Source: CAYSUS01 sp964434165
Lineage (GTDB): Bacteria > Planctomycetota > Planctomycetia > Pirellulales > Thermoguttaceae
Direction: 5' to 3'
Length of the DNA: 64,000 bases
NCBI GenBank assembly: GCA_964434165.1
Contig: CAYSUS010000035.1
Coordinates: forward strand, 1 to 64,000
The position numbers were made by a program, and so were the translations under genes. Positions 18,803-25,850 of this stretch are shown here, one piece after another (within the stretch, counting starts at the first letter, position 1; each line of letters starts with the position of its first letter). The notes beneath the pieces were generated by a model. It saw only the letters and a list, made by a program, of their open reading frames with translations, made no database searches and was not told where the DNA came from.

Positions 18803-20341
18803 ATGTCCCGGCGAAGACCACCCGACGCGGCTCCGCCGCCGATCGACGCCCTGACCCTGGCGCTGTGGCTGGCCACGGCGCTGGTGGCCGGGGCCGTGAT
18901 CATGGCCCTGGAGATGCTGGGGTTCCGCCTCTACGCGCCCTACTTCGGCTACTCCATCTACGTCTGGGGCAGCATGATCTGCGTGGTCCTCGGCTCGCTG
19001 GCCGCGGGATACGCGGCGGGCGGCTGGCTGGCCGACCGCAGCCAGACCGATCGCCCGCTGTACTGGCTGATGCTTGCCAGCGCGCTGTACCAGCTTGTCG
19101 TGGTGCTCGGCGTCCGCGCGCTGCTGCCCAGCCTGGCGGGCCTGGGCTCTCTGACGGGGACGGTCCTGGCCACGCTCGCGGTGTTCGCCCCGCCGATGAT
19201 GCTCCTGGCCACGGCGGGCCCGTTCCTGATCCGACTGCTCGCGCGCAGCGGTCGCGTGGGCGTCGCCGCCGGGGGCATCTCGGCCATGTCCACGATCGGC
19301 AGCATCCTGGGGGTCGTGATCACCACCTTCCACCTCCTGCCCTCGATCGGGACGCAGGCCACGCTGGTCACGGCCTGCGTGGCGACCGGCGCGCTGGGGG
19401 CGTGTGGCATGGCGCGGGCCAGAAGCCTGGCCGCGGTCGCGGGCCTCGTGCCCCTTCTCGCCGTGCCCCTGGGCTGCGGCGTGGACTGGCCGGACGACAC
19501 CCTCTGGGTCTCCGAATCGCCCTACAACCTGGTGCGCGTGGCCGGCCGCGGCCCGCGCCGCGCGCTGATCCTCAACGAGGCCGGCTCGATCCACTCGGTC
19601 AGCAGCCGGCCGGGCCGCTGGACCGGGCTCTACTACGACGACTTCTTCATGGGGCCGCTGCTGGTTGCCGGGCGCCGCGTGCTGGTGCTGGGGGCGGGCG
19701 GGGGCGGATCGATCGTCGCCACGCGCAAGGCCGCGCCCGAGGCCACGTTCGACGCCGTCGAGATCGATCCCGACGTGATCGAAGCCGGCCGCCGCTACTT
19801 CCATCTGCAAGAGGGCGAGCGCCTGAGGGTCCACCTGGCCGATGCCCGGCCGTGGCTCGCCCGCGACACCGGCCAGTACGACATCGTCCACGTCGATCTC
19901 TACCAGGGCGGGCCGTACATCCCGTTCTACCTGCTGACGCGCGAGTTCTTCGCGCTGCTGCGCGAGCGGATGAGCGACGACGCCGTCGTGATGCTCAACC
20001 TCTACGACGTCCACCCCGACCACCGGCTGCTCGACTCCTGCGCGGCCACCTTGAAGGAGGTCTTCCCGTCGCTGGCCGTGCTCTCGCGCCCGGGCGGCAA
20101 TCACATGCTCCTGGCCTTCACGCGCGAGCGAGCCGTCGGCGAGCTGCGATCGCGGCTCGCGCAGCTCGGCGGGCCGGAAAGCGTGGCCGAGGCCGGCCGC
20201 GTCGCCGCGGGGCAGGTGCGGGCGCTGGAGCCCCCTGCGGAGGCCCCGGTCTTCACCGACGATCACGCTCCCGTGGAATCGATGATCCGCGAGATGTTGA
20301 TCTACTACCGCCAGGAAAAGGCCCGCCGAGAAGCGCGGTAG
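18803..20341 (+). CDS. Membrane-fused spermidine-synthase-like protein
   Basis: The 512-residue protein has an N-terminal half of about seven hydrophobic segments (LALWLATALVAGAVIMALEM, MICVVLGSLAAGYAAGGWLA and others). From about residue 230 it carries a spermidine-synthase-like SAM-binding domain: VLVLGAGGGGSIVATRK, AVEIDPDVIEAGRRYF, LADARPWLARD and DIVHVDLYQG. True spermidine synthases have an acidic catalytic segment (VDSSDP type) at the last position; here it is VDLYQG, so aminopropyl transfer is doubtful. Proteins of this design are often called fused MFS/spermidine synthases. AAGGCGAA precedes the ATG at 18803. It is the last gene of the exosortase locus, and a terminator follows 27 bases later. 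Confidence 0.85.
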   Translation: MSRRRPPDAAPPPIDALTLALWLATALVAGAVIMALEMLGFRLYAPYFGYSIYVWGSMICVVLGSLAAGYAAGGWLADRSQTDRPLYWLMLASALYQLVVVLGVRALLPSLAGLGSLTGTVLATLAVFAPPMMLLATAGPFLIRLLARSGRVGVAAGGISAMSTIGSILGVVITTFHLLPSIGTQATLVTACVATGALGACGMARARSLAAVAGLVPLLAVPLGCGVDWPDDTLWVSESPYNLVRVAGRGPRRALILNEAGSIHSVSSRPGRWTGLYYDDFFMGPLLVAGRRVLVLGAGGGGSIVATRKAAPEATFDAVEIDPDVIEAGRRYFHLQEGERLRVHLADARPWLARDTGQYDIVHVDLYQGGPYIPFYLLTREFFALLRERMSDDAVVMLNLYDVHPDHRLLDSCAATLKEVFPSLAVLSRPGGNHMLLAFTRERAVGELRSRLAQLGGPESVAEAGRVAAGQVRALEPPAEAPVFTDDHAPVESMIREMLIYYRQEKARREAR

Positions 20342-20368
20342 AGGTCGCGACGAATCGAGGCGCACGAA

Positions 20369-20398
20369 AAACGGGGTAGCCCATCGGCTACCCCGTTT
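20369..20398. terminator. Perfect bidirectional hairpin terminator
   Basis: AAACGGGGTAGCC (20369-20381) pairs perfectly with 20386-20398 around a CATC loop. The stem is flanked by A residues on the left and ends in TTT on the right, so it can end transcription in both directions. It separates the plus-strand exosortase locus from the minus-strand PEP-CTERM operon. Confidence 0.85.
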
Positions 20399-20422
20399 GC
20401 GCTTCTTGCCGTTCTCGCGCTG

Positions 20423-21274
20423 CTATTTGCAGGACGGCTTCCTGAGCCTCCTCGCCGCGGCCACGACGCCGGCGACGCCCAGCAGGCCCAGCATCCCCAC
20501 GGCGGCGCCCGGGGCGGGCACCGCGCCGTCGGCGGGGCCGGCGTCCTCGATCAACAGCCGGTAGAAGCGGTGCTCTTCCGTGCTGTGATCGGGCGCTTCC
20601 GGCGTCGGGTCGTACACGTGGATGAAGAACGGATCGCCGTCGCTGACGAAGCTCAGCGTCCCCACGCCCGACCGCTCTACGAACCGTAATCCCGTGCCGT
20701 CCACCAGGCCCAGCGTCCAGTCGGACTCCACGGTCAGCCCGGTGCCGATCGGCGTCACTCCGTCGGAAGCCGTAGGCTGGTGGGCCAGCAGCGACACCTC
20801 GACGAGCCGACCCGCGGAAGGAGTCATCGTGTACCAGTCCTGATCGCGGCCGCTGTGCTCGCCGTGCTCGCTGTGCTCATAGACATGGACCGTCCACGAG
20901 CCCCAGAGTACCGTCGTGTCATAGTGCGAGAGGCTCACCAGGTCCGAGCCGAACGGAACGTCGTAGATCGCTTGTTCCGGATCATGGTCATCAGGCTCGT
21001 AAAACACGAAATCCTCCCAGACCGTGGGGGCGTGAGTCAGCGTGTCGATCGTGCCCCCTGCGGACAGGGCCCCGAAATCGTAGGCCCCGGCGAGGACGTC
21101 GTTACTGACGCCCTCGCTGGGCAGCGACCCGCCCCATTCGGGGAGCCGGGAGACGTGGTACTGCTCCGAGTCCCTCCAGTCGTAGTTAAGGTTCGCGAGC
21201 ACGAACCCGAAACCGCTTGTGGTCCAGCACAAGCTCACGGCCGCCGCAAGCGCCGATACTCTCAACAACCTCAT
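20423..21274 (-). CDS. PEP-CTERM (VPAP-type) sorted protein, paralogue 1
   Basis: The 283-residue protein has a signal peptide (MRLLRVSALAAAVSLC) and a C-terminal sorting domain: VPAPGAAVGMLG, a hydrophobic helix, then RRLRKPSCK. The body (ANLNYDWRDSEQY, GAYDFGALSAGGTIDTLTHA, GSDLVSLSHYD, ESDWTLGLVDG, FYRLLIEDAGP) is clearly homologous to the next gene, so this is a tandem duplicate of unknown function. The tail ends in Cys-Lys, which is odd. It should be exported, cut by the exosortase at 10339 and placed on the surface or in the matrix. It is the last gene of the operon starting at 22824. Confidence 0.9.
   Translation of the reverse strand: MRLLRVSALAAAVSLCWTTSGFGFVLANLNYDWRDSEQYHVSRLPEWGGSLPSEGVSNDVLAGAYDFGALSAGGTIDTLTHAPTVWEDFVFYEPDDHDPEQAIYDVPFGSDLVSLSHYDTTVLWGSWTVHVYEHSEHGEHSGRDQDWYTMTPSAGRLVEVSLLAHQPTASDGVTPIGTGLTVESDWTLGLVDGTGLRFVERSGVGTLSFVSDGDPFFIHVYDPTPEAPDHSTEEHRFYRLLIEDAGPADGAVPAPGAAVGMLGLLGVAGVVAAARRLRKPSCK
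20483..20575. repeat. Sorting-tail DNA repeat, copy A1
   Basis: This 93-base stretch encodes the end of the ectodomain and the VPAP motif of the protein at 20423. It matches 21374-21466 at 89 of 93 positions by my count, while the rest of the two genes is much more diverged. Confidence 0.8.
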
Positions 21275-21307
21275 CGTTCTTCTCCTGGATCAGGGTCAAT
21301 AAGATCA

Positions 21308-22099
21308 CTAGCTGCACGTGCTGGCCCGCTTGCTCCACCTCGCTCGTCCGGCAAGGCACAACAGCGCACCGGCCAGGCCCAGCATCCCCACGGCGGCGCC
21401 CGGGGCGGGCACCGCGCCGTCGGCCGGGCCGTTGTCCTCGATCAACAGCCGGTAGAAGGGGTGCTCGTCGGACGTGTCGGGCACCGGTGCCGGGCCCGGC
21501 GTGGGGTCCGACAGGCGAATCAGCAGCGTCTCCCCGTCGCTCACAACACCGACCGACCCCGCCCCCGAGCGCGACGCGACCGGCGTCACCCCGTCGTCCT
21601 CAAACACCTCCAGCAGCCAGTCCGACTCGACCGTCTCTCCGTCGCCGATCGTCACGCCGTGGATGACCGGCTGGTACTCCAGAAGCGAGACGGAAACGCT
21701 CCTTCCGGCCAGCGGAGTGAAGGCGTACCAGTCCACGTCCACGTCTGGCTCGTGCTTGTAGCCGTACATGACGAAGTCCTGCGCCTGCGTCCAGCCTCCG
21801 TGCGAGAGGCTGACCAGGTCGGAGCCGATCCGGTAATCCAGTTCAGCCGGGTCGAAGCCCGGCGGCGTCAGCACGTGCGTGAGCGTGTCGAAAGCGGCCC
21901 CCGCACCCAGGCTGCCGAAGTCGTAGGCCCCTGCGGCCGTGTCGTTGCTCGTGCCGCCCATAGGAGGGTACTCGATCCCGCCGGCCACCAGGGCGTACTC
22001 CTCGGTCTCTCGCCAGTCGTAGTTCAGGTCCGCCAGCGCGGCCGCGGTCCACCAACAGCTCAGCCCCGCCGCAAGCCCGACGATTCGAAACGCCTTCAT
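21308..22099 (-). CDS. PEP-CTERM (VPAP-type) sorted protein, paralogue 2
   Basis: The 263-residue paralogue of the 20423 protein has signal peptide MKAFRIVGLAAGLSCWW, ectodomain marks ADLNYDWRETEEY, GAYDFGSLGAGAAFDTLTHV, GSDLVSLSHGG and FYRLLIEDNGP, then VPAPGAAVGMLGLAG, a hydrophobic stretch and the basic end GRARWSKRASTCS. As in its twin, a Cys lies next to the C-terminus. The intergenic gaps are 33 bases downstream and 68 upstream, so it is co-transcribed. Function is unknown; DLNYDW followed by the DTLTH region suggests a compact beta-sandwich. Confidence 0.9.
   Translation of the reverse strand: MKAFRIVGLAAGLSCWWTAAALADLNYDWRETEEYALVAGGIEYPPMGGTSNDTAAGAYDFGSLGAGAAFDTLTHVLTPPGFDPAELDYRIGSDLVSLSHGGWTQAQDFVMYGYKHEPDVDVDWYAFTPLAGRSVSVSLLEYQPVIHGVTIGDGETVESDWLLEVFEDDGVTPVASRSGAGSVGVVSDGETLLIRLSDPTPGPAPVPDTSDEHPFYRLLIEDNGPADGAVPAPGAAVGMLGLAGALLCLAGRARWSKRASTCS
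21374..21466. repeat. Sorting-tail DNA repeat, copy A2
   Basis: Partner of 20483-20575: 93 bases with four differences, covering FYRLLIED to the VPAPGAAVGMLGL coding region. Confidence 0.8.
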
Positions 22100-22167
22100 A
22101 GCACTCCTCCCGGGTTCCTAGGTCAAAGACGATCGGCGTGCGACCCGCGTCGCACCGTCATCCGCGG

Positions 22168-22824
22168 TCAGGCGGCCAGCGACCGTCGCCGCCGAAGACC
22201 GATCAATACCGCCGCCGCGCCGAGACCCGCCAGGCCGACCGCCGCCGAAGGCGTCGGCACGGGCGAATCGCCGTCGCCGTACAGACGAAACGCCATGTCG
22301 CCGGTGCTCACCATGCCACTGAAACTGGTCCCCGAAAACTTGGCCATCAGGCTGTCGTCGTAGGGGTTGTTCCACATCCCCAACTGGCCGATGTCGACCG
22401 AGCTCCCACTCATCCCGACCCAGTAGTCCACCCCGGCCGACAGTGCGAGGGGAGCGGAGAAGTCCACGTGCTTTCGGGTATTGCCCGAGGTCGCGCCGTC
22501 GCCATCCAAGGCCGAGATCGTCTCGCTGAAGTTGTGCAGCAGGCTGCCGGGTTCGCCCGACGCGTCGGCCCAAACGCGGATCGTGGCGTCTTGACCGAGT
22601 ACGCCCGTCGCGCTGCTGTAGATGTCCATCCCGGTCAGCAGCACGGCGTCGTCGAATCGGACCCGCTCCGCCAAGTTCTGCGAGGTGCTCTTGTTTGAAT
22701 AACTCGGCGTTCCCGAGCCGCCCGTGGCCGCTGGGCTGCGATCCAGCACGATCGTATCCGCCCGCGCCGCTGCGGCCACGAGCCCCAGTCCGATCGCGGA
22801 GATAGCCGTCAAGGTCCGACGCAT
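22168..22824 (-). CDS. PEP-CTERM (VPTP-type) protein with choice-of-anchor-like domain
   Basis: The 218-residue protein starts at ATG 22824, nine bases after AAGGGAG; an upstream in-frame ATG at 22872 would put 16 polar residues before the signal peptide (MRRTLTAISAIGLGLVAAAA). The ectodomain (ATIRVWADASGEPGSLLHNF, APLALSAGVDYWVGMSG) resembles the choice-of-anchor R type beta-sandwich found on sorted proteins. The tail is VPTPSAAVGLAGLGAAAVLI followed by GLRRRRS. It is the first gene of a three-gene operon with the two paralogues. A promoter (22906-22933) and a dyad array (22941-23006) lie just upstream. Confidence 0.9.
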   Translation of the reverse strand: MRRTLTAISAIGLGLVAAAARADTIVLDRSPAATGGSGTPSYSNKSTSQNLAERVRFDDAVLLTGMDIYSSATGVLGQDATIRVWADASGEPGSLLHNFSETISALDGDGATSGNTRKHVDFSAPLALSAGVDYWVGMSGSSVDIGQLGMWNNPYDDSLMAKFSGTSFSGMVSTGDMAFRLYGDGDSPVPTPSAAVGLAGLGAAAVLIGLRRRRSLAA

Positions 22825-22905
22825 AGGTATTACTCCCTTCTCGAGTTCACAAGGTGCATCGGCAAGCTTCAAGAAACCGCGGTCATCTCGATCGTCAACG
22901 CCCAG

Positions 22906-22933
22906 AGCCTAAAGAATCCCCCCGCCCTGTCAA
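22906..22933 (-). promoter_or_regulatory. Promoter of the 22824-20423 PEP-CTERM operon
   Basis: On the minus strand, TTGACA (22933-22928), 16 bases, then TAGGCT (22911-22906). The predicted start is near 22899, about 75 bases before the ATG. The layout matches the promoter at 27112-27139 (TTGACA-N16-TAGGAT). Confidence 0.6.
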
Positions 22934-22940
22934 CGGCCGG

Positions 22941-23006
22941 TTTCGCTGCAAACCGAGAACTAACCTGGACTTTCGCAATCGCGCAACGGCTTTCGCAATC
23001 GCGAAG
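22941..23006 (-). promoter_or_regulatory. Phased TTTCGC dyad array upstream of a PEP-CTERM operon (candidate operator)
   Basis: Two full sites, TTTCGC-AATC-GCGCAA (22971-22986) and TTTCGC-AATC-GCGAAG (22991-23006), start exactly 20 bases apart. A half-site TTTCGC lies 30 bases before, at 22941-22946. The centres of the full sites fall near -80 and -100 from the predicted transcription start. Integral helical spacing suggests cooperative binding on one DNA face. Binding by the response regulator at 9454 is inferred. Confidence 0.65.
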
Positions 23007-23050
23007 CCGACGTGCCCCGGCCGCCGCCATTTCGACGGGTGCGACCCCCG

Positions 23051-23779
23051 TCATCGCGGGTGGGCGCGGCCTCGCGTCCGTCGAACCATGGCGCCGGTCA
23101 GAAGCGCCGCCGCAAGCACAGGCACAAGGCCCGACGGGGCGGGCACGGACTCGTCTGCGATCTCGTCGATCGTACCGACCAGCCAGTACTGAAGCGCCAG
23201 GTTGCCGGAGCCGGCATCGCGAAAAGCGTTGATCCGCACGCCCCGGTTCTCGAAGGCGCCGAAAACCAGGGCAGCCGGGATCGCGTCGCCGGAGAAGACC
23301 ATCCCGTCGGTGTCCGCGAGGATCACTTCGAGCTCGACCACGTCCACTTCGCCGGGCAGCGCGCCGCGCGGGTATTCCTTGAAGGCGTCCACCGACAGCG
23401 TGTCGCGACCGGGGAGGAGATTGTTCTGCACGTCAAGCTCCCAGGAGTTCCAGCCCGCGTCGCCGTCGCCCGGCAACGTCTCCACGCGCGGAAAGCCCGC
23501 CACGTCGATGGCCACGGTGTTGCTTCCGAACGGCGAGGGGGCAGGGTAGATGCCCCAATCAGGATCCGGCTCGACGTCGGTCAGGTCGGTGTCGTAGCTG
23601 AAGTGACCCGAGAACGGGCTGCCCACGAAGCCGCCTGGATGGACGCCCTCGAAGAGCTGGACTTGCGTGATCGTGCCGGAGAACCCGACGCGCACCGTGT
23701 CGGCCGCGGCCTGGAGGCAGAAGCCGCAGGCAACGCAAAGGGCCGGCAGAGCGGCGGTGTAAGGCCGGGCGATGGTCAT
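23051..23779 (-). CDS. PEP-CTERM (VPAP-type) sorted protein, unknown ectodomain
   Basis: The 242-residue protein has signal peptide MTIARPYTAALPALCVACGF and cleavage near QAAA. The ectodomain begins DTVRVGFSGTITQVQLFEG and has FSGHFSYDTDLTDVEPD and DDI-poor beta-rich segments with LVGTIDEIADE at the end. The sorting tail is VPAPSGLVPVLAAALL followed by VRRTRGRAHPR. It lies 161 bases after the autotransporter-repeat gene and may be the last gene of the operon starting at 27014, although a hairpin (23867-23897) intervenes. Segments such as SGTITQV and SGHFSYD recall PEP-CTERM proteins of unknown function in other phyla. Confidence 0.87.
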   Translation of the reverse strand: MTIARPYTAALPALCVACGFCLQAAADTVRVGFSGTITQVQLFEGVHPGGFVGSPFSGHFSYDTDLTDVEPDPDWGIYPAPSPFGSNTVAIDVAGFPRVETLPGDGDAGWNSWELDVQNNLLPGRDTLSVDAFKEYPRGALPGEVDVVELEVILADTDGMVFSGDAIPAALVFGAFENRGVRINAFRDAGSGNLALQYWLVGTIDEIADESVPAPSGLVPVLAAALLTGAMVRRTRGRAHPR

Positions 23780-23866
23780 CCTGAGGGCTCCTGCGGCGGG
23801 TCGTGCGGTGCGGGTTGCGGATTGAGGAAGGGAGAAGGAAGGGAAGCGCGCGGTCTTCCCACGAAG

Positions 23867-23897
23867 CGAGGGCCGTGGTTCCGAAGCACGGCCCTCG
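23867..23897 (-). terminator. Hairpin after the autotransporter-repeat gene
   Basis: A perfect 11-bp stem (23867-23877 with 23887-23897) with a nine-base loop lies between the 23941 and 23779 genes. It has no T run, so it may be an attenuator or mRNA-end structure instead of a full terminator. Confidence 0.5.
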
Positions 23898-23940
23898 GAG
23901 GAATGCTGCTTTCCTGTGTTGTCTGGCGCCGGGGGTCAGC

Positions 23941-25755
23941 CTATGCCGCCCGCCGCCTGCGCCGGAGCGCCATTGCCAGCCCCACGGCGGCCAGGCCGAC
24001 CAGCCCGACCAGGGCCGAGGGGGCGGGGACCTCGCCGTTGCCGAAGTTGAGGTACACGCCGTTCTCAAGGACGGTCAGCGCGAACTGGCCGCCGCCGAGG
24101 TCCGGGGCGAACTGGCTGGAATCGATGGAGACGTCCGTCGGGTCGAAGTCCGCGAGACCGGCCTGGTCGCTCGTCTCGGCGATCAGCCACGAATAGGCCT
24201 GGGAGTTGTCGAAGCCCGTCGGGTCGCCGACGATCTTCAGGAGCGACCCGCCGCCGACTGTTTCGAGCGTGCTGCCGGCGCTGCGCGTGACGCGCCACAG
24301 GTCCCATTGAACGCCGGCGGTCCCGGCGACGTGGGCGATGTCCCAGCGGTAGGTGCCCGCATCGCCCCAGACGGCCGAGTCGGAGATCGCCGCGCCGACC
24401 GCATTGCGCGGGCCCGGCGAGAAGATGCCGTCGTCGTGGACCGCCAGCGCCGCATAGGTGCCCGTGCCCTCGACCGACGCGCCTGCGGAGACGGCCGTCG
24501 CTCCGGTCAGGGAGCCGCTGTTCACGAGCGTGCCGCCGGTCACTTCGAGGGTGCCGGTGAAGGTGTTCGCGCCGGTAAAGGTCTGCACGCCGGTGCCCCG
24601 CTTGCCGACGCGGCCGGTGCCCGTGATGATCCCGTCGAAGAAGTCGAAGCCGTTGCCGTAGCCGATATCGAGGTTGGCGCTGCCGAGGGCGACTTCGCTC
24701 GTCGAGTACGCGCCGCTCAGGCCGCCGATCGCTTCGTCGTGGTCGTTCAAGGCGAGCTTGGTGTACGACCCGAAAACGACCCGGCTCGCGTCGGGAATGG
24801 CGCCCGACGCGCCGACCTGCAAAGCGAACTTGCTCGTGGAACCGACCTGGGAAGTGATTCTGGTTTGCCCGAGATAGCTGTTCGAGCCCGACAGGATCGT
24901 GGTCGATTCCTGATCGCCGTAGAACTCCAACTGGCCCCCGGCGCTCCCACCGCTGATGGGGCCCGAGATGGTGAACGTGCGAAGCTGGCCCGTAAAGGTG
25001 TCGTTTTCGATACGGACCGCAGCGTCGGTCAACTCGATAGGCCCGGCCCAGGTCGCATCGCTCCAGGGACCGTTGCGCAGCTTTCCGGCCAGGGCGAGAG
25101 GTTCCTGGACCGTCCCTCCATCAACATTCAACCAGAGTGTGCCCTGGTCTCTCACCACCGTCCCCGACGACGTGCTCCCCAGACCGTTGACGTGCTCCAG
25201 AATCACCAGGGCTTGCTCAATCAGCGTTTGCCCTTGGTAGGTGTTGTTGCCGGCCAGCACCTGCGTTTGCGTGCTGCGGAGGAACTGGATCCCGTAGCCG
25301 CTTCCCGAAATGGGACCACCGAATCTGCTGTAAGCGGAGGATCCTTCCGCATCGACCTTCAAGGTCCCGATGAGCGTGATTGGCAGATCACAATTGAAGT
25401 CCCTGCCAGGGAGGTGAATCCAGTTGTAGTCCTCTCCAGCGGCGGGGCGGAAGGTAATCGAGCCGCTTCCTGTGAGCCGGGGAGAAGCCGTGCCCTGGTT
25501 CACATATCGCCCGATGGTGACAGGCGAGTTGATGTTCACGGTCAGCGGCGGTTGGCCGGAAACGTAGGGCACGTTGAAGATCGCCTCGTCGCCGGGGGCG
25601 GTGGGGACACCGAAAGGGGTCCAATTCGTGCTACTCGTCCAACCGGCGGTTCCACTGGTGGGGCCGATCCAAGTGTAGGTATCCGCGCGGGCCGCGCCGG
25701 CGGCAAGCAGCGCGGGGAGGACCAGCAGACTCGAAATGGTTGTGCGCAGTCGCAT
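23941..25755 (-). CDS. PEP-CTERM protein with autotransporter-associated beta-strand repeats
   Basis: The 604-residue protein starts at ATG 25755 after AGGAGA; the signal peptide is MRLRTTISSLLVLPALLAAG. The body is a repetitive beta-helix with autotransporter-associated strand repeats (QVLAGNNTYQGQTLIEQ, TILSGSNSYLGQTRI, QTFTGANTFTGTLEVTGGTL), ending in a compact domain (SYAALAVHDD-like, then DNSQAYSWLIAETSDQ). The tail is VPAPSALVGLVGLAAVG plus LRRRRRAA. Similar PATR/PEP-CTERM proteins are frequent in Planctomycetes and Verrucomicrobia, where exosortase replaces the beta-barrel of true autotransporters. It is the second gene of the operon from 27014 (gap 95 bases). Confidence 0.9.
   Translation of the reverse strand: MRLRTTISSLLVLPALLAAGAARADTYTWIGPTSGTAGWTSSTNWTPFGVPTAPGDEAIFNVPYVSGQPPLTVNINSPVTIGRYVNQGTASPRLTGSGSITFRPAAGEDYNWIHLPGRDFNCDLPITLIGTLKVDAEGSSAYSRFGGPISGSGYGIQFLRSTQTQVLAGNNTYQGQTLIEQALVILEHVNGLGSTSSGTVVRDQGTLWLNVDGGTVQEPLALAGKLRNGPWSDATWAGPIELTDAAVRIENDTFTGQLRTFTISGPISGGSAGGQLEFYGDQESTTILSGSNSYLGQTRITSQVGSTSKFALQVGASGAIPDASRVVFGSYTKLALNDHDEAIGGLSGAYSTSEVALGSANLDIGYGNGFDFFDGIITGTGRVGKRGTGVQTFTGANTFTGTLEVTGGTLVNSGSLTGATAVSAGASVEGTGTYAALAVHDDGIFSPGPRNAVGAAISDSAVWGDAGTYRWDIAHVAGTAGVQWDLWRVTRSAGSTLETVGGGSLLKIVGDPTGFDNSQAYSWLIAETSDQAGLADFDPTDVSIDSSQFAPDLGGGQFALTVLENGVYLNFGNGEVPAPSALVGLVGLAAVGLAMALRRRRRAA
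23963..24043. repeat. Sorting-tail DNA repeat, copy B1
   Basis: This 81-base stretch encodes GEVPAPSALVGLVGLAAVG and the start of the basic end. It differs from 25885-25965 at a single base, while the ectodomains of the two genes are unrelated. Confidence 0.88.
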
Positions 25756-25850
25756 CGATCGTTCTCCTGGGACTCGTGGGCCTTCGCGTTCAACGCTCTT
25801 GGTAGTTGAGCGGATCGTGCGCACGGCGGGGAGCGGTGACCGCCGCGTCG

